NCBI GenBank assembly: GCA_902782225.1
Contig: CACZMF010000014.1
Location: 53,535 to 117,534, forward strand
DNA from: an uncultured Bacteroidia bacterium
GTDB lineage: Bacteria; Bacteroidota; Bacteroidia; Bacteroidales; UBA932
Direction: 5' to 3'
Length of the DNA stretch: 64,000 nucleotides
A program made the position numbers and the translations under genes. The notes beneath the pieces were generated by a model. That model did no database searches, was not told where the DNA came from, and worked only from the letters and a program-made list of their open reading frames with translations. This document shows positions 40,860-50,271 of the stretch, piece by piece (position 1 is the stretch's first letter; the number at the start of each line of letters is the position of its first letter).

Positions 40860-41894
40860 CTAATTTGACATTTCGCCACGCAAATCATACTCCAGGTATG
40901 CTTTAACGCTTTCATTATCATCGCTGTTGCCCATAAGGAAGAAAAGTTTTCCGAGGGCGCTTTCAGTGGTGATGTCCTTGCCTCCGAGCACTCCTGCGTC
41001 CTTCAGGGTCCTTCCGGTGGCATACAGGTCCATGTTCACGAGGCCCCTTATGCACTGCGTGACGTTGTAGAGAATCTTGCCCCGGGCGCCGGCTTCGCGC
41101 ACTATGTCGATGAACCAGTCGCTGGACGGGGCGTTGCCGCAGCCGTAGGATTCGATGATGACGGCGCGGGTGCGGCTGCCCAGCAGGATGTCTTCCACGA
41201 CCTGCCGGGTGATGCCGGGGTGGACCTTCAGTATGGACACGCTGGTGTCCAGCTTCGTGTGGATACGGAACGGTCCAGGGGGCGTGCGGCGGATGATGTC
41301 GCGGTTGTAGCGTATGTCGATGCCGGCTTCGGCTAGCGGCGGGAGGTTCGGGGAACGGAATGCCTCGAAGCCCGTGGCGTCCACCTTCGTGCAGCGGTTG
41401 CCCCTGAGCAGCAGGGAGTTGAAGTAGATGCAGACTTCCGGCACGGTGGGGGAACCGTCGGGCTCGCGCGCGCTAGCGATCTCGACAGCGGAGATGAGGT
41501 TCTCCTTGCCGTCGGTGCGGGGGCGGCCTATGGGCAGCTGGCTTCCGGTGAAGATGACGGGTTTGCTGAGGTTCTCCAGCATGAAACTCAGGGCGGAGGC
41601 GCTGTAGGCCATGGTGTCGGTGCCGTGGAGCACCACGAATCCGTCGTAGGAGTTGTAGTTGTCCCTTATGATTTCCGCCAGCTTCTGCCACATGGAGGGC
41701 TCGATGTCGGATGAGTCGATCAGCGGATCGAAGGTGTAGGAATCTATGCGGAGGGCGAATTTCCTCAGTTCCGGGACTTCTTCCATCAGGCTGCTGAAGT
41801 CGAAGGGCCTGAGCGTCTGGTTGCCTGGGTCTTCCTTCATTCCTATCGTGCCTCCGGTGTATATAAGGAGTACGGACGAACTGGGCTGGGTCAT
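40860..41894 (-). CDS. ansA: Type I L-asparaginase
   Basis: The enzyme hydrolyses asparagine to aspartate and ammonia. The nucleophile Thr lies in IYTGGTIGM (Thr13) and the second Thr/Asp in HGTDTM (Thr92, Asp93). No signal peptide is present, so it is cytoplasmic (type I). Its start overlaps the tatD stop by four bases (ATGA). It is the third gene of dprA-tatD-ansA. Confidence 0.95.
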   Translation of the reverse strand: MTQPSSSVLLIYTGGTIGMKEDPGNQTLRPFDFSSLMEEVPELRKFALRIDSYTFDPLIDSSDIEPSMWQKLAEIIRDNYNSYDGFVVLHGTDTMAYSASALSFMLENLSKPVIFTGSQLPIGRPRTDGKENLISAVEIASAREPDGSPTVPEVCIYFNSLLLRGNRCTKVDATGFEAFRSPNLPPLAEAGIDIRYNRDIIRRTPPGPFRIHTKLDTSVSILKVHPGITRQVVEDILLGSRTRAVIIESYGCGNAPSSDWFIDIVREAGARGKILYNVTQCIRGLVNMDLYATGRTLKDAGVLGGKDITTESALGKLFFLMGNSDDNESVKAYLEYDLRGEMSN

Positions 41895-42658
41895 ATTGCG
41901 AATAATTTACGTGCGTTGCGGGTTGTGGCTTCGGCCACTTCTTCTATCGTATGCCCCTTGAGCTCAGCGAGTTTGGCTGCGATAAGGGGCACGTTGGCGC
42001 TTTCGTTGCGGGTGCCTCTCAGGGGCGTGGGAGCCAGGTACGGGGCGTCGGTCTCGAGCAGGATGCGGTCCAGGGGGATGCGGAGTATGTCGTTGGCGAT
42101 GTGGGCTTTCTTGAACGTCAGCACGCCCCCGATGCCGACGTACCATTCGCCGTATCGCTGCATCCTTTCGAACACTTCTGCGCTGGCGCTGAAGGCGTGG
42201 AGGTTGCCCCTCAGGTGCATCCCGCGGCATTCTTCCATGACCGCGAAGAAGTCTTCGGTGGCGTCGCGCAGGTGGATGTTGACGGGCAGGTCCCAGTCGC
42301 GGGCGAGTTCGAACTGAAGCTTCAGCGCTTCTTTCTGAAGGTCCGCTGTGTCGGCGGAGTAATGGTAGTCGAGACCGATTTCGCCGATGGCTACCGGTCC
42401 CTTCTCCCTATAAGGGAGCATCGCGTCGATTTCATCCCGCCAATGCTCGTCCACGTGCCCGGGATAGAGCCCGAGCATAGGGAACACCACGCCGGGATGC
42501 CGTTCGCACAAGGCGTAGGACGCCTCCCGCTCGGCGCGGCAGGTGTCGGCCTGTATCATCTGCACCACCCCTGCTGCGACGGCCCTTTCTACTGCTGCAT
42601 CCTCTTCGCCGGCAAAAGCCTCGTCAGAGAGATGGGTATGCGTGTCGATAAACTCCAT
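41891..42658 (-). CDS. tatD: TatD-family metal-dependent hydrolase
   Basis: This TIM-barrel DNase-type hydrolase has metal ligands in DTHTH at the start, a conserved Glu in GEIGLDYH, and DAPYLAP near the end. The start ATG 42658 is preferred over a TTG nine bases upstream, since MEFIDTHTH is the normal opening. It starts 11 bases after dprA and overlaps ansA. Confidence 0.94.
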   Translation of the reverse strand: MEFIDTHTHLSDEAFAGEEDAAVERAVAAGVVQMIQADTCRAEREASYALCERHPGVVFPMLGLYPGHVDEHWRDEIDAMLPYREKGPVAIGEIGLDYHYSADTADLQKEALKLQFELARDWDLPVNIHLRDATEDFFAVMEECRGMHLRGNLHAFSASAEVFERMQRYGEWYVGIGGVLTFKKAHIANDILRIPLDRILLETDAPYLAPTPLRGTRNESANVPLIAAKLAELKGHTIEEVAEATTRNARKLFAI

Positions 42659-42669
42659 AGAATGCAAAG

Positions 42670-43836
42670 TTAAGCTTTTTTATTATCAATGCAGCAGCGG
42701 CGGAGCAAATCCGTGCAGATGTAGCCGTCACTTTCGAGGAGGCAGACGGCGGCGGCCACTTCGCCGGGCGGTATGCCGAGGTCGGCGGAGATTTCGTCGG
42801 GGGTGATGCCGCGGCGATCGCGGATCAGGAGGGCGACGCGCACAATCTGCTCCAGCGTGCCCGCATCGGTGCCGGAATATGTTTCACGCAGGCGCTCATC
42901 GAGGCTGCGGACCGTGCTTTTCCGGGGCGAGCCGAGGCCCATCTGGGCACCGAGGGCGTCGAGGTCGGTCACGGGCTCGGCCAGTTTCTCCCTTATGAGG
43001 CGGTTGCAGCCTGCCGAGCGCACGTCGTCGATGCGCCCCGGGAGGCAATAGAGCTCGCGTCCGTAGCCGGCGGCGAGTCGGGCGGTCATCGTGCCGCCTC
43101 CCTGGGCCTTGGATTCCGACAGGATCGTGGCCCCGGAAATCCCGGCGATTATGCGGTTGCGGCGCAGGAAGTTGAACGCCACGGGGGGAGTGCCGGGAGG
43201 GAAATCGGTCACGAGGGCGCAGCCGGGCGTGGCGAGCATCTTCTCGGCCACGTGCCGGTGCCGCCAGGGATAGATGCTGTCGATCCCCACGGGAATCACG
43301 GCCACCGTGGGCAGTCCGAAGGCGAGGGCGGCAAGGTGCGCCGTGATGTCCACGCCTATGGCGAAGCCGCTGACTATCACCGGTTTGCCCTCGGTGCGGG
43401 ACAGGGCTCCCACGATTCTTTCCGTCCAGTCCTTCCCGTAGGGGGAGATGTCGCGCGTGCCTACGACGGACACGTAGTTCTTGGGCTCCCACAATTGTTC
43501 GGGAGGCACGCTGCTGCGGATATACAGCCCCACCGGGGCGTCTTCGCAGTCGGCAAGAAGGGGAGGGTAGCCGGGCTCGCCGATGAGCACAAAACTACAT
43601 CCGAAGCTTCGGATGCGCTCCAGTTCTTTTGCTGAAACGTCCAGTTCTTCGCGGCAGATGGCATTACGGTACTTCGACCAGGGCCCGAAGGCCTCGTCGA
43701 GGGTCGAGGGGGATTGGGAGAACACGGCTCCGGGGGAGCCGAAGCGGCTGATCAGCCGGCGGGCGGCAGCGGGCTCATAGCCGAAAACCCTGTTGAGGGT
43801 GATGCCGCAGATGGTTTCATAGTCTGTCCGGTCCAT
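42670..43836 (-). CDS. dprA: DNA processing protein DprA
   Basis: DprA binds single-stranded DNA and loads RecA during transformation. The Rossmann-type domain (VGTRDISPYG, VSGFAIGVDITAHLAAL, PVGIDSIYPWRHRHVAEKML) is intact, and a C-terminal winged-helix domain (TPDEISADLGIPPGEVAAAVCLLESDGYI) is attached. An N-terminal helical (SAM-like) part lies before it. It heads the dprA-tatD-ansA operon. Confidence 0.94.
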   Translation of the reverse strand: MDRTDYETICGITLNRVFGYEPAAARRLISRFGSPGAVFSQSPSTLDEAFGPWSKYRNAICREELDVSAKELERIRSFGCSFVLIGEPGYPPLLADCEDAPVGLYIRSSVPPEQLWEPKNYVSVVGTRDISPYGKDWTERIVGALSRTEGKPVIVSGFAIGVDITAHLAALAFGLPTVAVIPVGIDSIYPWRHRHVAEKMLATPGCALVTDFPPGTPPVAFNFLRRNRIIAGISGATILSESKAQGGGTMTARLAAGYGRELYCLPGRIDDVRSAGCNRLIREKLAEPVTDLDALGAQMGLGSPRKSTVRSLDERLRETYSGTDAGTLEQIVRVALLIRDRRGITPDEISADLGIPPGEVAAAVCLLESDGYICTDLLRRCCIDNKKA

Positions 43837-43875
43837 AGAAGTTTTTCTTTAGTCCGGACAAAGATAAGAAAAAAA

Positions 43876-44925
43876 TCAGATAATCAGCAGGGCGTCGCCG
43901 TAGGGGCCGAAGCGGTAGCCCTCCGCAAGGGCCACGTCGTAGGCGTTCATCACCTTGTCGAAGCCACCGAAAGCGGCCTCCATCATCAGCATCGTGGAGC
44001 ACGGGAGATGGAAATTGGACACGAAGGCGTCGGCGATGCTGAACTCATAGGGCGGGAAGATGAACTTGTTGGTCCAGGTGTCGTTGGGACGGATCTCGTT
44101 GTTGGTGGTGACGTAGGTCTCGAGGGCACGGATCACTGTCACGCCCACGGCGCAGATCTTGCCGCCGGCACGCTTGGTGCCGTTGATCTCGTCTGAAGCC
44201 TGCTGGCTTATGATCATATGCTCGCTGTCCACGCGGTGCTTCGACAGGTCCTCCACATCCACGCTGCGGAAATGCCCTATGCCCATGTGGACGGTGATGA
44301 AGGTCTTCTCTATGTCGTTGAGCACCATCATGTTCATCAGCTCCCTGGAGAAGTGGAGACCGGCCGCCGGAGCGGACACTGCGCCTTCCTTGGACGCGAA
44401 GATGGTCTGGAAATCTTCGGCGTCTTTCGCATCCACGTCTTCCTTCACCCATTCGGGGACGGGGGTCTTTCCGAGGGCGAAAAGGGATTCCTTGAATTCT
44501 TCATACGGACCGTCGTACAGGAAACGCAGGGTCCTGCCGCGGGAGGTGGTGTTGTCGATTACCTCGGCCACCATGCTTTCGTCTTCCCCGAAATAGAGCT
44601 TGTTGCCGATGCGGATCTTGCGGGCGGGCTCCACGATCACGTCCCAGAGGCGCTGCTCCTTGTTGAGCTCACGGAGCAGGAACACCATGATGTCGGCTCC
44701 GGTCTTTTCTTTCTTTCCGAAAAGCTTGGCGGGAAAGACCTTTGTGTCGTTGAACACGAAGCGGTCGCCTTTCTTGAAGTATCCGAGTATGTCTTTGAAC
44801 TGCTTGTGTTCGATTTCGCCGCTGTCCTTATGGAGAACCATAAGCCTGCATTCATCGCGCCAGCGGACAGGTTCCTTCGCTATCCGGTCGGCCGGAAGAT
44901 CGAAGTTGAATTGAGAAAGTTTCAT
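43876..44925 (-). CDS. queA: tRNA preQ1(34) S-adenosylmethionine ribosyltransferase-isomerase
   Basis: QueA transfers the ribosyl part of SAM to preQ1 in tRNA to make epoxyqueuosine. The start FNFDLPADRIAKEP, the FVFNDTKVFPAKLFG motif, TPVPEWV and the C-terminal end (NFHLPCSTMLMMEAAFGG) are all present, and the length of 349 residues is normal. No other queuosine gene is adjacent. It lies 39 bases upstream of dprA on the same strand. Confidence 0.96.
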   Translation of the reverse strand: MKLSQFNFDLPADRIAKEPVRWRDECRLMVLHKDSGEIEHKQFKDILGYFKKGDRFVFNDTKVFPAKLFGKKEKTGADIMVFLLRELNKEQRLWDVIVEPARKIRIGNKLYFGEDESMVAEVIDNTTSRGRTLRFLYDGPYEEFKESLFALGKTPVPEWVKEDVDAKDAEDFQTIFASKEGAVSAPAAGLHFSRELMNMMVLNDIEKTFITVHMGIGHFRSVDVEDLSKHRVDSEHMIISQQASDEINGTKRAGGKICAVGVTVIRALETYVTTNNEIRPNDTWTNKFIFPPYEFSIADAFVSNFHLPCSTMLMMEAAFGGFDKVMNAYDVALAEGYRFGPYGDALLII

Positions 44926-44929
44926 TTGT

Positions 44930-44960
44930 TTCCGTATAAAGATGCTTTATATATACGGAA
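44930..44960. repeat. Inverted repeat between the Nudix gene and queA
   Basis: TTCCGTATA (44930-44938) and TATACGGAA (44952-44960) form a 9-bp stem with a 13-nt loop just upstream of queA. There is no T run, so it may be an operator or leader structure. Confidence 0.45.
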
Positions 44961-44977
44961 CAGCAAGTGAAAAAGTT

Positions 44978-45589
44978 TCAAATCTTTGCTTCACGGAAAA
45001 CTTCAAGTATGGAAGGGTAGGTGTTTTTCAGGTAGGGAGGCAGGCTGGACTTGGCCACCCAAGCCGCCTTGCTGATGTCTTCCTCGCGCTGGGGCGTCAG
45101 GTCCACCGGGTCGGTGTAGAGCATATCGTACCACCAGGTGTGCTTGAGGTGCCATATTCCGTCCCGCAGGTAGCAGTGGTCGGTCACGCAGATGAGCCCG
45201 CGCAGTTCGAGATCCTCCACTCCGGTCTCTTCCTGCACCTCCCGCAGGGCCGTAACTTCAATGTCCTCACCCCTCTCCTGATGCCCCTTCGGCAGGTCCC
45301 AGAGGCCGTTCCTGCTGATCAGCAGGTAATCGCCCCTGCGGTTCGACACCAGGCCGCCGGCGGCGTTGACTTCGCGGAATTCGGCGCAGAGACGGCGGTA
45401 CATACGGCCGGTGTTTTCGGTCGGTATATAGATCCGGCTCAGCGATTCGGAAGCCTTGAACATGCTCACGAGCGTGTGGATGTCGATGCGCTCCCCGATG
45501 TGGAATTCTATGGAATTGGGATCGGCGAGCGACTGGTCCGTGGGCTCACATATGATGATGCAGCGTTTCTCGAAATAAATTTTGTGCAT
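44978..45589 (-). CDS. Nudix hydrolase
   Basis: A long N-terminal region (1-75) is followed by a Nudix domain with the Nudix box at about 102-124 (GHQERGEDIEVTALREVQEETGV). The substrate is some nucleoside diphosphate derivative but cannot be read from sequence. It is divergent from the SRPBCC gene at 45628 and lies upstream of queA on the same strand. Confidence 0.88.
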   Translation of the reverse strand: MHKIYFEKRCIIICEPTDQSLADPNSIEFHIGERIDIHTLVSMFKASESLSRIYIPTENTGRMYRRLCAEFREVNAAGGLVSNRRGDYLLISRNGLWDLPKGHQERGEDIEVTALREVQEETGVEDLELRGLICVTDHCYLRDGIWHLKHTWWYDMLYTDPVDLTPQREEDISKAAWVAKSSLPPYLKNTYPSILEVFREAKI

Positions 45590-45597
45590 ACTTTTTG

Positions 45598-45605
45598 TAT
45601 ATTTG
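45598..45605 (+). promoter_or_regulatory. -7 box of the SRPBCC-rsmF-TPR operon
   Basis: TATATTTG is an exact -7 match, 22 bases ahead of the start at 45628. No TTG lies at the right distance. Confidence 0.5.
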
Positions 45606-45627
45606 CAAAGTTAACAAAAATACCGAT

Positions 45628-46056
45628 ATGACAGCACATTATGAAAGCAAGCACGGCCTGGTGGCCATCCCGGCCGAGCAACTGTATATGGGTTTCACGG
45701 ACTTGCGGAACTTCACGGGCTACGTGCCCGAGCAGTACCGCGACGCCGTCGAGGCCGATTTCGACACCATGAAATTCACGGCAAAGGGTTTCACGATCGC
45801 AGTCAGGGTCGTGGACCGTCAGCCCTACAATTTGATACGCCTGCAGGACGATGACGCGCCCTTCCATTTCAGCATATCCCTCCATTTCGACCAGGCCCCA
45901 GGCGGCACCGACTTCTTCATCGAAGTGGACGCCGACCTCAACCTGATGATGAAGGCAATGCTCGGCGGCAAGATCAAGGACGGCCTCGACAAGGCGGTCG
46001 ACGGCCTGGTGGCGGCTTCTCAGGGCAAGCGCCCCGAATTCCCCGGCGACATCTGA
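45628..46056 (+). CDS. SRPBCC (START-like) protein
   Basis: The 142-residue protein has the beta-strand/helix pattern of the polyketide cyclase and START-like fold (HGLVAIPAEQLYMGFTDLRNF..., FHFSISLHFDQAPGGTDFFIEVDADLNLMMKAMLGGKIKDGLDKAVDGL). It could bind a lipid or small hydrophobic molecule. ATG 45628 is chosen because the upstream extension is not conserved and overlaps the promoter. It overlaps the methyltransferase gene by one base. Confidence 0.78.
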   Translation: MTAHYESKHGLVAIPAEQLYMGFTDLRNFTGYVPEQYRDAVEADFDTMKFTAKGFTIAVRVVDRQPYNLIRLQDDDAPFHFSISLHFDQAPGGTDFFIEVDADLNLMMKAMLGGKIKDGLDKAVDGLVAASQGKRPEFPGDI

Positions 46057-47198
46057 TGGACGCGGCCTCCGTGTCAGTGCGCCTGAATCCCTTCAAGGGA
46101 CTGGACGGCCCCGGCGGCACACCCGTGCCCTGGAGCCCCTACGGGCGTATTCTGGAGAGCCGTCCTCAATTCATCCTGGACCCGCTGATGCACGCTGGCT
46201 GCTACTACGTGCAGGATTCGTCAGCAATGTTCGTGGGGCACGTTTTCCGGCGTGAACTGCAGCGCCTGGGCTGCCCGCCGGGCCTTCGCGTGCTGGATCT
46301 CTGCGCGGCTCCGGGCGGCAAGACCACCGACCTCGCGGCATCGCTGCGGGAGGCCTGCGGCGACGCCTTCACCCTCGTCTCCAACGAGGTGATGAAGGCC
46401 CGCGCTTCCGTGCTCTGCGACAACGTGGCCCTCTGGGGCGACCCGGCGGTCACGGTCACTTCCGTGGATCCTGCCGTTATCGGACGCACGCTGGCGGGCT
46501 GGTTCGACATCATCGTGGCCGACGTGCCCTGCAGCGGCGAAGGAATGTTCAGAAAAGACCCCAGGGCCCGGGAAGAATGGAGTCCGGCCGTGGTGGAACT
46601 ATGCGCCGCCCGCCAGAAACGCATACTTGCCGACGTCTGGCCCGCCCTTCGCGAAGGCGGAATCCTCATCTACTCCACCTGTACCTATGAAGACGCCGAA
46701 AACGACTCCAATCTGCGCTGGGCGGCGTCGGAGCTGGGCGGCGAGGTCCTGCCTCCCGAAGAGAGTTTCGGTGCCTGGGGCGTGCGCATCACCGACTGCG
46801 GCAACCTGCTGCGCGACGGCGAGGTGCCTGGCGAAGGGCAGTGGGCGGGATCCCTCAGGAAGACGGCGCCCGCCGGGCACTCGCGAGCAGGCATCGAGGC
46901 GCTGCGCCCGCTGCGGAGCGGCATCCCCGCACCCGTGGTGAAGGGCAAGGACCTGATTCCCAGCCCCGACGAGGCTCTCGGCATCTTCTTCGACAAATCG
47001 AAATACCCCTGCGTGGATGTGGATCTGAACACGGCCCTGCATTTTCTCCACAGGGACTCCCTGTCGCTCCCCGACGCCCCCCGGGGCTTCAATGTGATCA
47101 CCTACAGGGGGCACCCGCTGGGCTTCGTGAAGAACCTCGGCACCCGCTGCAACAATCTTCACCCGCTCTCGCGCAGGATAATAAAGGATATAGTATGA
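46056..47198 (+). CDS. RsmF-like rRNA (cytosine-C5) methyltransferase
   Basis: This RNA m5C methyltransferase has the SAM-binding motif LDLCAAPGGKTTDLA, motif IV DVPCSGEGMFRKD and motif VI YSTCTYEDAEND with its catalytic Cys. A C-terminal PUA-like extension follows (about 280-380). The protein begins directly at the VSVRLNP strand, so the short N-terminal helix found in most relatives is missing, even though the start (one-base overlap with the previous gene) looks firm. Confidence 0.88.
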   Translation: MDAASVSVRLNPFKGLDGPGGTPVPWSPYGRILESRPQFILDPLMHAGCYYVQDSSAMFVGHVFRRELQRLGCPPGLRVLDLCAAPGGKTTDLAASLREACGDAFTLVSNEVMKARASVLCDNVALWGDPAVTVTSVDPAVIGRTLAGWFDIIVADVPCSGEGMFRKDPRAREEWSPAVVELCAARQKRILADVWPALREGGILIYSTCTYEDAENDSNLRWAASELGGEVLPPEESFGAWGVRITDCGNLLRDGEVPGEGQWAGSLRKTAPAGHSRAGIEALRPLRSGIPAPVVKGKDLIPSPDEALGIFFDKSKYPCVDVDLNTALHFLHRDSLSLPDAPRGFNVITYRGHPLGFVKNLGTRCNNLHPLSRRIIKDIV

Positions 47199-48115
47199 AA
47201 CACATTTTTTCAATAGCGGCGCTGCTGCTTTCATGCGCCCTCATGTACGGACAGGACGACCCTGCAGCTTTCAAGAGCCGCTACGAACGGCAGGTGCGCA
47301 CCGTCGGCGCGGCCGGAGTGGGCGTGGAGACGATACTGGACCGCTGGGAAGCCGCTTTTCCGGACGACCCGGCTATGCTCGAGGGCCGCTACAACTACTT
47401 CCTGGCAAAGGCCCGCAGCACGGAAGTGGTGCCGAAAGACGCCTCCAGGTACCTAGGAGCGGAGCCGGTGCTCACCCTGAAAGACAGCACCGGACGGGAC
47501 GTGTACTACTATCAGGAGGATTTCTACGTGGACTCCCTCTTCGCCCGCTCCCAGACCGCCATCGACAAGGCGATATCGCTGCAGCCCTCCGAACTAGGCT
47601 ACAGGGTGGACAAGATCACCGCCCTGATGCTCTACGAAAAGGGCAGCCCCGACCTGGCGACGGCCGAACTTCTGAAACTCATTCAGTACAACAAGACGGC
47701 CAGGCCGTCCTGGACCTACTACGGGCTCGCCGTGGATGACGATACTTTTGTCGCCACGGTGCAGGAATACTGCTTCAACTTCTTCCGTTTCGCCACCCCC
47801 GGATGCTATGAGGCCTTCCGCACCGTGTCCGAAGAAATGCTGAAAATCTATCCGAAGAACACCGACTTCCTCAGCAACGTCGGGTCTTACTGGCTGGTCT
47901 ATAAACAGAAGCCCCGCCAGGCCCTGAAGTGGTACAACAAAGTCCTGAAAATCAATCCAAAGGACTACACCGCGGCCAAGAACTGCGTCATCCTTGCCCG
48001 CAGCGAGAAAAACCCCAAGCTCGAAAAGAAGTACCTGCCGCTGCTGATGGAAGCCAGCGATTCGGAGGCCGAGCGTGCTTCCTGCAGGGCACGGCTGGAG
48101 ACCCTGGGCAAATAA
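47195..48115 (+). CDS. Exported TPR protein
   Basis: A signal peptide (MKHIFSIAALLLSCALMYGQ) is followed by 286 residues with helical repeats, clearest near the C-terminus (YWLVYKQKPRQALKWYNKVLKINPKDYTAAKNCV). It probably acts as a periplasmic scaffold. The start ATG overlaps the methyltransferase stop by four bases (ATGA), and this start is preferred over a much longer upstream frame that would overlap that gene. It converges with the LolC/E gene with no space between the stop codons. Confidence 0.85.
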   Translation: MKHIFSIAALLLSCALMYGQDDPAAFKSRYERQVRTVGAAGVGVETILDRWEAAFPDDPAMLEGRYNYFLAKARSTEVVPKDASRYLGAEPVLTLKDSTGRDVYYYQEDFYVDSLFARSQTAIDKAISLQPSELGYRVDKITALMLYEKGSPDLATAELLKLIQYNKTARPSWTYYGLAVDDDTFVATVQEYCFNFFRFATPGCYEAFRTVSEEMLKIYPKNTDFLSNVGSYWLVYKQKPRQALKWYNKVLKINPKDYTAAKNCVILARSEKNPKLEKKYLPLLMEASDSEAERASCRARLETLGK

Positions 48116-49258
48116 TCAGCGCACCCGCACCGTCGTGGCGGGATCCACCTTGGAAATGAAGAGCGTGGGGATCAGCAGAAGGAGCATGATGGCCCCGAAG
48201 GCCACCAGGTCCACCGTCAGCACCAGCGAGGGGTCGAGATGCACCGGCACGAATGAAATGAAGTAATTGGCCGGATTGAGCTTGACGAGGTGCGTGCTCC
48301 CCTGGACGAGGCAGAACAGCAGCGCCGCGGCATTGCCGGCAAGCATTCCCAGCAGCACTATTCGCGCCGCCACCCTGAGGAACACTCCTGCTATCGAGCG
48401 GTTGCCCATTCCCATTGCCTTGAGCGTGCCTATAGTGGAGATGTGCCTGAACAGAAGTATCAGGAGCCCGGAAATCATATTGAAGCCGGCAACTATCGTC
48501 ATAAGGAAGATAATCGCGAGCACGTTGAAATCTATCAGGTCCAGCCAGTCGAAAAGCTGGGGGTAGCGTCGCCGTGCCGTGGCCGCCTGCAATATGTCTT
48601 CGTCTTCTGAGTGTGCGGTCAGGGATGTCAGGTAGAGCTCGTCTGCCTTGAGCTGCGAGTTGAATTCATAGGTGTAGCGCTCCTTCAGGTCGACTTCCAG
48701 CACGCTTGCCTGGCCCTCGGTCCATCCGCAGAGGCGCTGCATGTCGGAAAGGGGCACCAGCACCACAAGGGCGTCGTTGGAATCCATCACGCCCTGGTAG
48801 GTCCCGGCCACGGTGAAGCGGCGGGCACGCACCTTGTCTTCGATGAAATAGGTGGTGAAGCGTCCGCCTTCCTTCAGGGCAAGACTCCTGGCAAGCTGCT
48901 CGGGGATAATCGCCTGCAGGGAGCAGCTGTCGGGCATCGGGACACCCTTGACCAGCACTCCGCAGATGTCGTTCTCCCCCTTGACTATGCCGGGCTTCCA
49001 GATAGCCGGAGTGATTTTTTCCACGCCCTGCACGCTGCGGAGCTGCTCGTAGTAGGAGGGCGTAATCTCTATCGGCTCTTCGCTCCCGCGAAGCTGCACG
49101 TCGCCGGAAATATCCGAAATGCCCTGGTGGATTTCCGCCCGGAAGCCTCCGGAAATGGCGAGCGAAAGTATCATCACGAAGAACGACACCGAAATGGCCG
49201 CCATCGCGAGCCGGCCCTTGAACCTCAGCTTGCGTGCTATGAATCCTTCGGCTCTCAC
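48116..49258 (-). CDS. LolC/LolE-type ABC transporter permease
   Basis: The protein has an N-terminal helix (FKGRLAMAAISVSFFVMILSLAISGGF), a long periplasmic domain (about 40-245) and a C-terminal three-helix FtsX domain (LAIIFLMTIVAGFNMISGLLILL; IVLLGMLAGNAAALLFCLV; LTVDLVAFGAIMLLLLIPTLFI). This layout fits the lipoprotein-releasing LolC/E permeases. The start is GTG 49258 in a GTGA overlap with the upstream MltF-like gene; an earlier ATG would add a long non-conserved tail. No ATPase subunit is adjacent. Confidence 0.85.
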   Translation of the reverse strand: MRAEGFIARKLRFKGRLAMAAISVSFFVMILSLAISGGFRAEIHQGISDISGDVQLRGSEEPIEITPSYYEQLRSVQGVEKITPAIWKPGIVKGENDICGVLVKGVPMPDSCSLQAIIPEQLARSLALKEGGRFTTYFIEDKVRARRFTVAGTYQGVMDSNDALVVLVPLSDMQRLCGWTEGQASVLEVDLKERYTYEFNSQLKADELYLTSLTAHSEDEDILQAATARRRYPQLFDWLDLIDFNVLAIIFLMTIVAGFNMISGLLILLFRHISTIGTLKAMGMGNRSIAGVFLRVAARIVLLGMLAGNAAALLFCLVQGSTHLVKLNPANYFISFVPVHLDPSLVLTVDLVAFGAIMLLLLIPTLFISKVDPATTVRVR

Positions 49259-50268
49259 GGGCAGATCTGTTTGTAGCGTTCGGAGTAGGAGGATACCTGG
49301 CGCACGAAAGCTATGGTCTCGCGGCCGTTGAACGTCCCGAGGGAGATGTGGTCGAGCGCGGCGATGGAGTCGTCGCGCATCTGGGGTATCACCGCGGCCA
49401 CGTTTTCCCATCTGGAAATGTCCATTCCCATATGCCTGGCGTGGCGTATGCAGTCCCGGATGCGTCCGCTGCCGGCGTTGTAGGCCGCCAGGGTGTATTT
49501 TATGAGTTCACCCTTGCCTGCGGCTATGCTCTTGTACCGGTCTTCCAGGGCCTGCAGCAGCAGCACGCCGGCCCTGATGTTTTGCTCCGGGTCGAGGTGG
49601 TCGGTGCATCCGAATGCCTTGGCGGTGTCGGGAATCAGCTGCATAAGCCCGAAGGCCCCTGCCTGGGAACGCACCTCGATGCGGAACTTGGATTCCTGAT
49701 ACACGAGGGCGGCGAGCAGGTGCCAGTCCCAGCCCAGGGTGTCGGCATAGACCCTCAGCAGCGAATCATAGGGCGATATGAAGGCGGCGCTGTCTCCCTC
49801 GAAGGGCTTTGTCACGTTGAAAAACGGCTGTTTCACGCGGCCGTAGGCTTCAGTCCGGCGGAAGGCTTCCAGCCACTCGGAGGCCTTCCGGGCTTCCACC
49901 GCCCGCGACGCGCTGAACACCCAGATGCCGCAGCTGTCGGAAGGCATCACCACAAGTGTGGTGTCTGCGGCGAGGCTGTCGGCAAAGGGGAAGGCCACTA
50001 TGTCGAGGTCTCCGGAACGCAGCGAGTCCAGCACGGACTCCCTGCGCCCTGCAAGGCGTATTGCCGAAGTCCTTCCGGAACCCCTGGCGAAGCGACGGAT
50101 GAGTTCGTGATTGTAGCCGCAGAGCAGGGGCCCTCCCGGCTCGGAACCGCTCAGGCTGATGGCTCCGCGCAGCGGAGTGCCGTCGTGCCAGGGGTCGCCC
50201 CCCGTGCAGGCGCCGGCAGCCAGAAGCAGCAGGGCAATGGCGCAGGACAGGAAGGACAGGCGGCTCAT
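49255..50268 (-). CDS. MltF-like membrane-bound lytic murein transglycosylase
   Basis: A signal peptide with lipobox-like GAC (near 20) is followed by a solute-binding-protein-type domain (35-150) and an SLT transglycosylase domain with its catalytic Glu in ALVYQESKF, SQAGAFGLMQLIPDTA and YNAGSGRI. MltF cleaves glycan strands, with a regulatory SBP_bac_3-like domain. It lies in the six-gene operon, after the porin and before LolC/E. Confidence 0.88.
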   Translation of the reverse strand: MSRLSFLSCAIALLLLAAGACTGGDPWHDGTPLRGAISLSGSEPGGPLLCGYNHELIRRFARGSGRTSAIRLAGRRESVLDSLRSGDLDIVAFPFADSLAADTTLVVMPSDSCGIWVFSASRAVEARKASEWLEAFRRTEAYGRVKQPFFNVTKPFEGDSAAFISPYDSLLRVYADTLGWDWHLLAALVYQESKFRIEVRSQAGAFGLMQLIPDTAKAFGCTDHLDPEQNIRAGVLLLQALEDRYKSIAAGKGELIKYTLAAYNAGSGRIRDCIRHARHMGMDISRWENVAAVIPQMRDDSIAALDHISLGTFNGRETIAFVRQVSSYSERYKQICP

Positions 50269-50271
50269 AGG

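Noticed and set aside
46841-47194. Upstream extension of the exported TPR gene
   Set aside because: The ATG at 47195 gives a clear signal peptide and an ATGA overlap. The extension lies in another frame of the methyltransferase gene.
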